DNA from: Canna indica | Taxonomy: Eukaryota; Streptophyta; Magnoliopsida; Zingiberales; Cannaceae | Length of the DNA: 64,000 nt | Assembly: GCA_034359265.1 (NCBI GenBank) | Contig: CP136893.1 | Location: forward strand, 20,592,001-20,656,000 | Reading direction: 5' to 3' | In this document: piece after piece, positions 12,211 to 22,693 of the stretch | How positions within the stretch are numbered: the first letter of the stretch is position 1 | Layout of the letters: every line of letters begins with the position of its first letter | Program-made: the position numbers and the translations under genes | Notes under the pieces: generated by a model | Told to the model about the DNA's origin: nothing | Seen by the model: only the letters and a program-made list of their open reading frames with translations | Databases searched by the model: none

Positions 12211-12640
12211 TGTGGACTAGACTAGCACTTTGGGCCCCGGCCGGATAAGGCCCAAAAACATTTACACTCATGAATCAGACTCAAGTTAAGCTAGACATTA
12301 CTCAGCTCGTGGGCTCCACATGGCCATACACGGACACTTATGTCCTCATTAATTATGAAAAATTCATCAATTACGAGCCTGACATTTTCGGGATCAGTCT
12401 CGACTCATTCTGAGCACATCTATAAGAGATTATCGGGAGACATTATCGCTAGACATTCCTCATCCTACACTATATATAGACACGATGATCACTAGGTATA
12501 TCTAGATTCCAATTTATATTACCCTCACTTGAAACTCTTTCTTGCTTGAGTGTTAGAGTGTCTTTTGTAGCCCCCCTTGCTCCGGAGTCACACCTGACCA
12601 GGAGACGTGCTGGACCGCATCATCCTGACTTCAAACAAGA
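12211..12640 (+). mobile_element. Degenerate LTR remnant (family shared with 37.1-37.4 kb and 21.6 kb)
   Basis: It starts TGTGGACTAGACTAGCAC and contains a TATATATAGACAC promoter-like motif near 12470 and CTTGAGTGTTAGAGTGTC. The pattern recalls plant LTRs that end in GAGACGTGCTGGACCGC-like sequence. A reverse-oriented relative occupies 44688-44675 plus 37395-37080. The right end and target duplication are unclear. Confidence 0.55.
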
Positions 12641-12702
12641 ACAATATGTGTTTGGATATATTTTGATATTTTAATGATTTTGGATGGTATCAACGTGGTA
12701 TG

Positions 12703-13161
12703 CAGGGTTGTGCAAAATCCAAACCAACTCGGAAATTGCATTCAGGTCGGGTTGGACAATGAAATTTGTCATTTCTCTAGTTCGGGTCGGGTTAAAATTC
12801 GAAAAACCTGAATCCAACTGATATATACAATTATGTTATGTATATTACAATTACAAAAGATAATAGTTAGCCTAGCGTTTGGGATATTAGAAATAAAATC
12901 CAATGTCTTAAGCTTGAATCTCAATGGAGTCATGTTTTTATACCTCTTTAAAAAAATCATCATTTTTTGAACTTTTTAAAATGGAATTCGAGTTATTATG
13001 ATTATTCGGGTCGCGGCCCGATCTTATTTGGGTTAATCGGATCGGGCCCCTAATTCTTATTCGGATAGGATCGGGTGGTGTATGAGCCTTCTTATTAATT
13101 CAAATTTGGGTTATTCGGGTCGGGTCGGATCAAAACCCGATTCGATCGATGCTCATCGCTA
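12703..13161. mobile_element. hAT-like MITE, degenerate
   Basis: The ends read CAGGGTTGTGCAAA on the left and, inverted, TAGCGATGAGCATC on the right. Both resemble hAT termini, and the interior carries GGGTCGGGT repeats common in such elements. The flanking 8-mers match poorly, so the ends are approximate. Confidence 0.4.
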
Positions 13162-13177
13162 GTGTATGGATGTGTAT

Positions 13178-13291
13178 ATTTTTTAAAATAAAGATAGAAA
13201 GTCACAATATGTGATCATATTAGGATTCGAACACTAAATTTTTAATCAATATACAAGATGTTGTCATCAATTGTGTTACCCATAGTTGGCA
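13178..13291 (-). mobile_element. tRNA-derived SINE copy 2 (114 bp)
   Basis: Same family and same length as copy 1. The minus strand starts TTGCCAACTATGGG, contains a B-box GTTCGAATCC, and ends in ATCTTTATTTTAAAAAAT. A perfect 13-bp duplication TATGGATGTGTAT flanks it (13165-13177 and 13292-13304). Confidence 0.88.
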
Positions 13292-13304
13292 TATGGATGT
13301 GTAT

Positions 13305-13815
13305 TTGATGTATATGAATTGTATGAATTGTATATAAATGTGTATTTGAATATAATATATTTTGATCATGTAATAGGGATTAAATTGATGTATATATGAG
13401 TTTTTGAATATTTCAAATTTATTATTAAAAAAATTAGCATGCAACGATGCCGATGACTAAAGCCTTCGTGAAAAGGTTATCAAAAAAATAAATGAGTTTG
13501 GAATAAATTTGGAAGACCATTGTGAAGTATCCAACAATGTCTTATCATGATCGCCCATAGAAAAATTGTGGCTACATGTTGATGATGCACAGGATTGCCC
13601 TACCGTTAGGCCAAAAACCAATTGCCTGAGGCCCCTAAAATTATAGGCTTTCGAGTATATTTTTTTTGCCCGAAGATATTGAATTTCATTACTAAAATGA
13701 GAGTTAGAAATACAATCAAATACATAACTGAATAAATATTCATCTAAGATCACTTCCACATATGAAAGAATAAATGAATCAACATTACAACCGCATATAA
13801 CAAATACAATACCAC
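13305..13815. other. Intergenic, no gene seen
   Basis: AT-rich sequence with TGTATTTGAT-like short repeats near 13300-13390. The reading frame on the minus strand between 13457 and 13819 resembles no family I recognise and overlaps repeat sequence. Confidence 0.4.
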
Positions 13816-13919
13816 ACAAATTAGAAAATCCACATTAGAGGATCATACTGAGGTTTGAACTTCAGACCTTTAGACAATTTACAACATGTTGTCACCAACC
13901 GTGCTACTCATATTTGGCA
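13816..13919 (-). mobile_element. SINE-like copy 3, diverged
   Basis: The minus strand starts TGCCAAATATGAGTAGCACG and continues GTTGGTGACAACATGTTG, followed by a B-box-like GTTCAAACCTC. It aligns with copies 1 and 2 but differs in the tail, and no flanking duplication is recognisable. Confidence 0.6.
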
Positions 13920-15112
13920 GACTTTCAATTACTTAGGATAATTGCTAAAATATTATATTTATTTTATTATAAATTAATATATTAAATAAATTATTTAATC
14001 TTTTATAATCATCTTTCTCTCTTATTTTCATTAATTAGTCCACTATTATTTTATCATTTTTCTATTTTCTTATATTTTCTCTAGATCAACTCAATTTTTA
14101 TTTACTTTTTCGTAATACCTCACTACTCCTCCTATGAACTAAAAAATAATCCTAATTAATTTTTTTGATTAATTATATATATATAATCTCTTGATTAATT
14201 GAACATTAGTCGTCAATTATGTCAATTAAAGCTAATTAGGCAGAACAAACGCATGTACGCATATTCTTGCCAAACAAATTAAATAGATATTTGAATTTTT
14301 ACGTATCATTAATTTTATCAATTGACCAAAGAAAAATAAGCCAAAGAGCAATTATATATATTAATCTTCAATTAGGTGATAATGATCATGCATGTCATCA
14401 TCAATTAAGACCAATGGCCAAAGGGCAACCCATCCATTAGGTTCAAACGATTTCATCTTAACATTTCACCTTAGATCATAATAGGTTTAATTATATTTTT
14501 GATCTTCAAAAATATCATATTTTTTTTGTTTGATCTCTTATTTTTTAAATTTTTTATTTAGTCTCTCAAAAATTATTTTTATTTTGGTATGATCCATCTG
14601 TTAATTTTTTATTAATTTTTGGTGTCAAATATCAACATAAAATATTGACATGAATAAAAGGGACGTCAAAAGAAAAATTTAAGATATTTAAAGAATAGAC
14701 GAAAAATATATATATATTAAATATTTTAATGCTGACGTGGAGTTTAACCAACAGTTCATTGATGAATTTTGCCAATTGGCCGTCGTAAGTTTCTTTATTC
14801 TAGCAGTAATAGTCGTCATTATATGCTAGAAGTAGGTTGTCAGGTTCATCTAACAAAGAAAGAACTTCGGGCACCAGTAGACAAGGTAAGGTTGGGATGC
14901 AATAGGTGGCGATGTGGAATCAACAGCACATGCCCAACACATGGTGGAACTCCCACTCAAATCAATTGACTATGAAGTCAGAAGTCAGAAGTCAGAGCAT
15001 TCCATAACGCGAGACATCGCTAGCTAAAAAGTTCATTATAGACTGAGCTTGTCGACAACAGTTAAGTAATCGGACGACTCGTCATTTACTGTGCACAGTT
15101 TGCAATATGTTA
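13920..15112. other. Intergenic 3' to the pectinesterase, with a MULE-like TIR fragment
   Basis: AT-rich DNA. The stretch about 14480-14765, with repeated TTGATCTCT/TAGTCTCTC and TGACGTGGA motifs, looks like a terminal fragment of a non-autonomous Mutator-like element. No gene is supported. Confidence 0.4.
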
Positions 15113-17338
15113 TTATATCTTAATCCATTGATCCCCCTGTATAAAGTTTTCCAATGAGTACAATCCCAAATGCTCCGCCGGGATTTGGCTGCTCCACGGC
15201 ACCCTTGCACTAACATCAGCTCCCGGGCCGGAGCTACCGAACTCGCCGTAGAACAGCGTCCGCAGCGCGAACTCGCCACTCCACGGCAACCAGCCCTCCG
15301 GCCTCACGATCTCCGTCAAGTAGCAATCGATGAACACCGTCCTCGAATACTCCTTCCACGGTCGGCCGAGGTACAGTTTATGGACCGCGGGCTTCGACCG
15401 GTACAGCGCGAGGTATTCGTCGCTGCCGTTGACGGTGCAGCGGTCGAACACGAAGCCGGTGGGCTGGGCCGGGTCGGTCCGGCCGTGGGCGGTGACGGTG
15501 TTGGACTCGCCGTGCTCGGGGTTGAGTTGGCGTGGGAGGACGATAATGAGGCAGTCTTGGAAGACGGAGGCGGAGTTGCCGAAGATGAAGTCGACGGTGC
15601 CGGCGATGCGGCAGGCGTTGTAGAACTGGCGGAGCGAGTGGGCATAGAGGGTGTCCTGGTGACCGAGGAACTCGACGGACTCGAGGATGGAGAGGTCACT
15701 GTCGGAGCGAAAGGCGACGGCCTGGTGGGCATCGGGGCCGGCGGTGTTGGCGAAGGTCAAGTCACGGGCCATGAAGCCGTCGCCGCTGACGCCTGTCGGT
15801 GGTCAAGGAACAGATCAAACTAGAATTAGATGCAGTAGGTAAGCTGGCAACTTTTTCCTGTTGGCATATCAGGTCGAGCACCATGTGAACTGACACGGTC
15901 ACGGAATGTGGAATTAACTCTATCTATTGATTTGTATAACATACAATTTTGTCCTCAATTACAATTAATTATCAAATCCACACAGAATATACAAGATTAT
16001 ATTGGTAAAGTTATTGCACCCGTGACACTGCCACAACTAAAATGAGACTTTAATTTTTAATATTTTATATATCTTTTGATTGAATTAATTGAACAGAACT
16101 TTAACTTAGCCATTGGAATCTAATCTTCAAATCAATGGCTCATGTTATAAAAGAACATATATGTCGAGAAACTCCCTAATTATTTAGAACTGAAATAATT
16201 TGATGCATATGAAAATGTGAGTGGCTGATCCATGGAAGTCACGAGAACGTGGCCTGTCCTGTTCCGTTTGTCATAGCATGTCAAGGTCGTGCCCCCATGC
16301 ACTAACTGCATTTTAGTCGTGTAGGCACAATAATAACAGTGGAGATTGCGGACTTTACTTACCGACGGTGGCCGTGTTGTAAGTGGAGATGCCAGGGGTA
16401 TCGGCGTTAAGGGATCCCGTTATAACCGTTTTGCCCATGCCGTCCCCGATAAATGCCAGTTTCGTCTTCTCCAACGGCACGCGCACCGTCTCCTCGTACA
16501 CACCCTCCTTTATGTAGATCACGTACCGCCGCCCGGCGCAGTGCTCCGGCGCCGCCTCCACCGCCGCCTGCACCGTCTCGAACTGGCACTCCCCGCCCTT
16601 GCACACGGTCGCGTCCGGCCCCGCCGAATACCCTTCACCCGTCTCATCTCTGCTCTCTCCGGCGCCTATTTCCGTGGTGCTAACGTCCGGCCAGTAGCCG
16701 TCACGCTCGGTCTGCGGCGGAGCCCAGCGAGAGGTGTCACCGCCGTAGCGTTGCAGGGCGGCGACCATCGCGGTGGCGCTGCTGGTGACATTGGCGAGGC
16801 TGTACATCAAGGTCATGGCGTCGGCCACCTGCTGGGTGCCGTTAACGTACTTGAGCGCGGACCAGCAGTCGTACTGGTAGAGCTCGGCGGCGCCAGCGAA
16901 CAGGCGGGCGTCGGGAAGCTTCCCGGCGGGGAGCGCATTGGCAGCAGCGGCGAGGCGGTGTTCGGCGAGGGAGAGGAACTCGAGGCAGTTGAGGGCGGCG
17001 GCGGAGCGGTTGAGGTTGGAGGCGGACGCATCGAGGATGGCGTGGGCGTTGGCGCGGGCGGTCTGGAGGCCGTGGGAAGCGGCGGAGAGGGTAACGAGTA
17101 TGAGATCGACGGCGGAAGGGTTGGCTGGGAGGGAGGAGGCGATATTGGAAAGAGTGGACTTGCAGAGATCGGGGTAGAGGGAGGCGCTGCAGGCTTGCTT
17201 GATGGCTGCAGCGACGGAGGAGGCGTCTGCCTTGGGGCTTGGGAGAGAGGCCCCGCGACGGTGCTGGTGGCCGTGGTTGTAGGCGGAGGCGGTGCAGAGG
17301 AGGGAGAAGAAGACCAGAGGGAGGAAAGAGGATGCCAT
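15113..17338 (-). CDS. Pectinesterase with N-terminal pectinesterase-inhibitor domain (type I PME)
   Basis: Two exons, 17338-16363 and 15792-15113, with a GT-AG intron, encode 551 residues. The enzyme removes methyl esters from wall pectin in the apoplast. Residues 1-19 form a signal peptide. A PMEI domain (about 35-190) keeps the expected cysteines ([21 protein letters not shown]). The PME domain carries GVYEE (279-283), QAVAF (Q349), GHQDTL (Q371, D372), GTVDFIFG (D393) and LGRPW (R469, W471), so the catalytic set is complete. The start was chosen at 17338 because the signal peptide begins there; upstream in-frame codons lie beyond the TATA box. The usual RRLL-like processing motif between the domains is not visible. 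From memory the sequence is closest to the PME51/PME64 type. Coding GC is very high against AT-rich flanks. Confidence 0.95.
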
Positions 17339-17382
17339 TGAGCCGGCGGGAGAGGGAATGCAGAAGGCATCAAGGCAGTGAG

Positions 17383-17391
17383 GTATATATT
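17383..17391 (-). promoter_or_regulatory. TATA box of the pectinesterase gene
   Basis: The minus strand reads ATATATACC about 45 bases upstream of the start codon. This implies a short 5' leader. Position and sequence fit a plant TATA element, but no transcript evidence is available. Confidence 0.5.
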
Positions 17392-17485
17392 GTTGGCTTA
17401 AAGGAAGAAATAATCGGATTTTTTGCAGGTGGGTTGGAAAATTAATTATAATGCAATTAATTTGAGGAAAGAATTGAAAATACAA

Positions 17486-18053
17486 GAGTCAAATAAAATG
17501 ATATCCAAATGTAGAATATGTTTCAATTATTTTCCTCCAGAATAATAAACAATTAAACAGTCATTCTTCCCAAGTAATGAAAAATCGTCTAGGGTTTTGG
17601 TGTCAAAAAGTCGTTCAAATTAATTTGGGAAATATCAAAATTTCGTTCTAATTTTAAGTTCGCATTAATTATAAATTTTGAACTTCCATTTGCTATTTTC
17701 CCAAACACATATGCAGGACTAGATTTTATTTTCAGACCCGAATCAATTGATCACAAACAAATCGTGTGAGGCAAAGATAAATGTTGCTTCTACAAGTGGA
17801 GACTGTATGTGGGGTGTGGTCGCAGACTCACGAGAAGAACAGTACTAAGTGGAGGTGCGCGTGGGCAGTGGGCACTGCTACCAATGGGCGGAAAATTCTA
17901 AGTGCACACCATATTAGCTACATCAAGCCCAATCTTCGCCGTCCATTCCATTCGCTGATAATGACTGATTTGACTGTTTCCTTCTATTTGGTTCCTGCCT
18001 TTTCTTTTATGTTCTTTTTTTTTTTTTCAGTTTGCTACCCCTAACAATGTAGA
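17486..18053. other. Intergenic upstream of the pectinesterase, no gene seen
   Basis: AT-rich upstream region. A moderately GC-rich stretch at 17781-17960 has no recognisable product. Confidence 0.4.
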
Positions 18054-18736
18054 CTAATTATCCAAAATCATAATCCTATTTTTTAAATTCATAATATGAA
18101 TTTTAATTTTCTCAATTCCATATCTAAATCATCAAAGTTTCAAATTTACCTTTCATTTTAAAATATTGGCTCAAAATAAAATATTTTTTTATTATTCATA
18201 ATAAAAAATTTCAATAATTTATAGTAAATAAAAATTTATTTTAATAATTAATAATATTATTATTTTATGAATTTATGCATTTAAAAACTTTTGCACTAAA
18301 ATAATAATAATAATTTTTACTACTAAAAAAATTGTAGACACTAAAAAACATACTTAGATTATTATTAAAAAATTAATTCATATTATATTTTACTTAACAA
18401 GTATATAATTTAAGCATTTAAAGATTTTTAAAAAATATTTTAAATTTTTAAAAAATATTTTAAATTTTTATAATATTATTAGCCACTAAAATATTTTTTA
18501 TCTACTATAATATTAATATGAATTATTGAAAAAATACATTATAAATAATAATAAAAATATTTTATTTCGAGACACTTAAAAACTTTTAAAAAAAAATTAA
18601 TTAGTAAAAAGAATCATGATTTGAAATGGAGGATAAATTCAGAATTTTGATCATTTAGTTGTGAATTCGAAAAAATTAGAATCCATATCATAGATCTAAA
18701 AAATTTCATATTTAAATTATGATTTTAAATAATTGC
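18054..18736. mobile_element. AT-rich MITE-like element with about 100-bp terminal inverted repeats
   Basis: The left segment (AATTATCCAAAATCATAAT ... AATTCCATATCTAAATCATC) recurs in inverted, diverged form at about 18620-18736 (ATTTAAAATCATAAT ...). The interior is almost entirely A/T. The exact boundary and target duplication were not determined. Confidence 0.5.
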
Positions 18737-19251
18737 TCAAGTGCTCAACAATGTATCTATTCAGATTTTTTTTTCCTTTTCTTTTTAAACGAAAAGAAGG
18801 GTTAATTTTTTACTTTGGTTCAAATTTATGGAATTTAATCCTAAATTGCATATTTAAGGAATGAAAAATATAATTAGTCAATAATAAATAATTTCACTAT
18901 TGGTACATTCATTGAGTTAATCATTCAATGAAATATTTGAGACATAAATATGTGCGGCACATGAGACTTTCTAAAGTTTTTGGCCTTGTTTTAGATCGCT
19001 TAATTAAATGAAAATACTAATTTAGTATTTGGTAATTGGTTCTTTTTAAAGAAAAAAATTAATGAATTTTAACTCAAATTACGATGAAATTTATAAATTT
19101 AATCTAATTTTTAATTTTTATCAAATCTAACTTAAATTTTTGAATAATATCAATTATATCGTACTATAAGATTGTTAATAAAATCATTAATTGCTGATGG
19201 GTACCCCCAACAACTAGTATATTAATTTTTTAATATTTGTATACAAAATTT

Positions 19252-21297
19252 TAGAATAAATTTCACGTATAATCTCTCAACTTGACACATCTTAACTACT
19301 ATATTATTCATCTTCATTTTATAAACTAAAACTTTTTAAACTTTGTAAAATATATCTTATAAGTCCCCATGACCGACTAATGCTGGTTTCATGACGTGGT
19401 AGCCACGTCATCTTTGAAAATTTTCATAGATGGTTCCTGAACTTGACATTTCTTTGAATTTGGCATTTCTTAGCTACTATATCCAACATCTTCACTTTAT
19501 AAGTCAAAATCAGAAAAAAATCACAAAATATACACAACATATGCAAATAAAAATATCACAACATCTACACATTTGGACCGAAAAAATTTATATCTGGCCC
19601 TGCCCAAAAAAATTCGTGCACGTTCCGACAAGAAAAAATTTGTGCCCAACCCGGCCCGAAAAATTTCGTGCCTGGCCCAGTCGAAAAAAATTCGTGCCCG
19701 GCCAGACCGAAAAAAATTTGAGCTTGGCCCGACCCGAAAAAATTCATGCATTGCCCAGCCTGTCCCGGCTCGGCTTGGGCCGACCCGAAAAAATTTGTGC
19801 CCGGTCCAACCTTGCTGGAAAAATTTGTGCATTGCCCTGCCTGTCCCGACCAGGCTTGGGCCGACCCAAAAAAAATCGTGACCGACCCGGCCCAAAAAAA
19901 TGTGCAGGACCCGACCCAAAAAATTTGTGTCCGGCCCTGCCCGAAAAAGTTCGTGCCCAGCCCGACCCAAAAAAATTTATGCCCGGCATGGCACGGAAAA
20001 ATTCTTAACCGGCCTGGTCGGAAAAAATTCATGCTCGACCCTGCCCAAAAAATTCATACTCAGCTCGGCCCAGCCCGAAAGAATTCGTGCATTGCCTAGC
20101 TTGTCCCAGCCCGGATCAAGCCAACCCAAAAAAATTCGTGCCCAACCTGGCCCGAAACATTTCGTGCCCAACCCGGCCCAAAAAATTTCGTGCCCAGCCA
20201 AGCTCGAAAAAATTCTTGCCCGGCCAGGCCGGGAAAAATTTGTGCTCGACCTAGCTCAAAAATATTCATGCATTGCCCAGCCTGTCTAGTCTCGGCCCGT
20301 CTCGGGCCGACCCAAAAAAAAATCGTGCCCAGCCCAAAAAAAATCATGCCTGACCCAACCTTGCACGAAAAAATTCGTGCATTGCCCAGCCTGTCCCGAC
20401 TGAGCTTGGGCCACCAAAAAAAAATCGTGTCTGACCCGGCCAAAAAAAATTCGTGCACGATCCAACCCGAAAAGTTCGTGCATGGCCCTGCCCGAAAAAG
20501 TTCGTGCCCGACCCGGCCCAAAAAAATTTATGCCCAGCCTAGGCCGAAAAAATTCTTGTCCGGTCAGGCCGAAAAAAAATTGTGCTCGGCCCGGCCCGAA
20601 AAAATTCATGCCCCGGCCCGATCCGAAAAAATTTGTGCCCAACCCGACCCAAAAATTTCGTGCCCGGCCTGGCTCAGAAAAATTCTTGCCCGACCAGGGC
20701 GGGAAAAATTCGTGCTTAGCCCGGCCCGAAAATATTCGTGCATTGCCTAGCCTGTCCTGGCCCGACTTGGGTCGACTCAAAAAAATTTGTGCCCGGTCCC
20801 AACTTGAAAAAAATTCGTGCCCAGCCCAATAAAATCGTGCCCGGCCAACCTTGCTCGGAAAAATTCATGCATTGCCCAGCCTATCCTGACACAGCTTGGG
20901 CCGACCCGAAAAATTCGTGCACGACCCGACCCGAAATTTCGTGCCCGGCCCTGCCCAAAAAAGTTCGTGCCCGACCAGGCCAAAAAAAATTCGTGCATTG
21001 CCCAGCTTGTTCAGGCCCGGCTCGAAAAAATTCGTGCATACGTGAATTTTTTCCGATTTTAGCTTATAAAGTGAAGATGAAGGATATAGTACTTAAGAAA
21101 TGCCAAATTCAGTGACCATTTATGAAAATTTTCAAAGATGACGTGGCTGCCACGTCATTAAACCGGCGTTAGCCGATCATAGGGACTTATCAGATATATT
21201 TTATAAAGTTTAAGGAGTTTTGATTTATAAAATGAAGATGAAGAAAAAAGTAGTTAAGAGATGTCAAGTTGAGGGACCATACATGAAATTTACTCTA
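19252..21297. mobile_element. Non-autonomous long-TIR (Mutator-like) element filled with a minisatellite
   Basis: About 300 bp at the left (19252-19560) is repeated in inverted form at the right (21030-21297). Shared landmarks include AATTTCACGTAT/ATACATGAAATT, CTCAACTTGAC and the self-complementary GACGTGG..CCACGTC. Long TIRs without transposase suggest a non-autonomous Mutator-like element. No 9-bp target duplication was recognised. Confidence 0.7.
19575..21040. repeat. GC-rich minisatellite, about 24-28-bp variable unit
   Basis: Dozens of variants of AAAAAATTCGTGCCCGGCCC, each followed by a CCGACCCG-like spacer, lie head to tail between the two TIRs. Unit length varies, so reading frames open on both strands (K/R/P-rich on plus, F/G/R-rich on minus). 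They reflect the repeat and are not genes. Confidence 0.9.
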
Positions 21298-21577
21298 CAT
21301 AACAGCTATCTCCACTTGAACTAATTAATTGAGATGTCGCGTTAGCCACTAAGCTTTTTCAATATTCGATCGGTGACTTATGTATATAAGTATTAAAAAA
21401 TTAATATATTCGTTATTGATTGGGATGTTACGTTAGCAATTAATTCATTAATAATGATTTGACTCCCCACCTGAATTGATTGGGATGTTGTGTTAGCAAC
21501 TAACTTGCTTTTTAATATTATAAGTGTTTAAAAAAATAATATATTAGTTGTTGACTTTGATGCCACATCAACAACTG

Positions 21578-22062
21578 GACTGGACTAGCTTTTTAGGCCA
21601 TGTAAGATCAGATTCGACCATATTAGGCTCGAAAGCACGCACCCTTACCGATTGAATCAGACTTAGATCAAATCAACTATAAATAAGAATACCAACATGG
21701 CAACATCCCACATTTTTCACCAAGGATTCAGTGAGTTCGTGATCTAAAGGATAACAATTGATCTATTCAGGGTATATTCTCACGAAATTCCGAGAGATGT
21801 CCTCGCTAAAGACCCAGATATGCCTCATAAAACAAACACGATGCACAAACAATATATACTCTTTTTTTTTTTCCAATTTCATACCCAACATCTTAAATTC
21901 TCACTTACTTGAGCGTCAGTATATTTTTGCATGCCACAATCGGAGCCGCGCTAGATCAAGAGATGCGGAGGCTTCCAACACCACCGACTTCAGGCGAGAA
22001 CATTTGACACTTACCGTATAGATACCTTACATGGGCCAATTAAACCTTACCTACCTCACCAC
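21578..22062 (+). mobile_element. Degenerate LTR-like remnant
   Basis: The start TGGACTGGACTAGCTTTTTAGG resembles the LTR start at 12211, and CTTGAGCGTCAGTAT plus a GGAGCCGCGCTAGATC stretch recall the 3' half of that LTR type. It is heavily diverged and the end is uncertain. Confidence 0.4.
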
Positions 22063-22693
22063 GGTAGATACTCGAAGTGGAGCGAACGTCGATGCCAACG
22101 TGTAGTAATCTAGCGGCAACTTAACGCCCCTTATTAACATATAAACCTAGCTATAATATTTTTAAATACTGTATATACGCCCAAATGCATATAAGATTTA
22201 CTCTTGATAAGTTCATTAGCATCATTTAAATATACTGTCCTAAAATATTTTATGTTAATTATCATCAAAATAAAATTAATTGGTCAAGCTTCTACTGGCA
22301 AATAAATTTCACCTGCAAATAAAGCTCTGACGCAATTGTGCTTCAGCGACTAATTGGACCCTGAAAATTTTTGGCTCGTCTTTCCAACACCGAAAATATT
22401 AAGTCGAAAATATAATCAAAATTTCAAATGTCATGTAGAGTCAATTAATTGTTCTCCCAAAAAGGTCTTCAATTGGCTATGCACCAAGTGTTTGTCCAAA
22501 TGCCGGTGAGCCCAGAAGGAATCCGTCAAAGGTGAAAACGGTGTGCTCCTACTTTGGCGCGGCTTCTACGGTTCATATCATTCGAACAATTTCTTCGCAT
22601 CCTAAGGCGGAAGGGAGAGGCGAGACAAGCTGAAACTTCTCTTTTTTTGATACTTGTCCTTCATTCAAGCAGCAGGAAGAAGGAGACCCTGCC
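22063..22693 (+). other. Upstream region of the ANTH gene
   Basis: AT-rich intergenic sequence and presumed promoter and 5' leader. I see no convincing TATA box at a conventional spacing. Confidence 0.4.

Noticed and set aside
15170..15823. Long plus-strand frames opposite the pectinesterase
   Set aside because: They are antisense to a gene with clear catalytic motifs; the open frame results from high GC.
19430..21115. Many overlapping open frames on both strands encoding K/R/P-rich or F/G/R-rich repeats
   Set aside because: They follow directly from the GC-rich minisatellite, occur in several frames at once and lack any domain.
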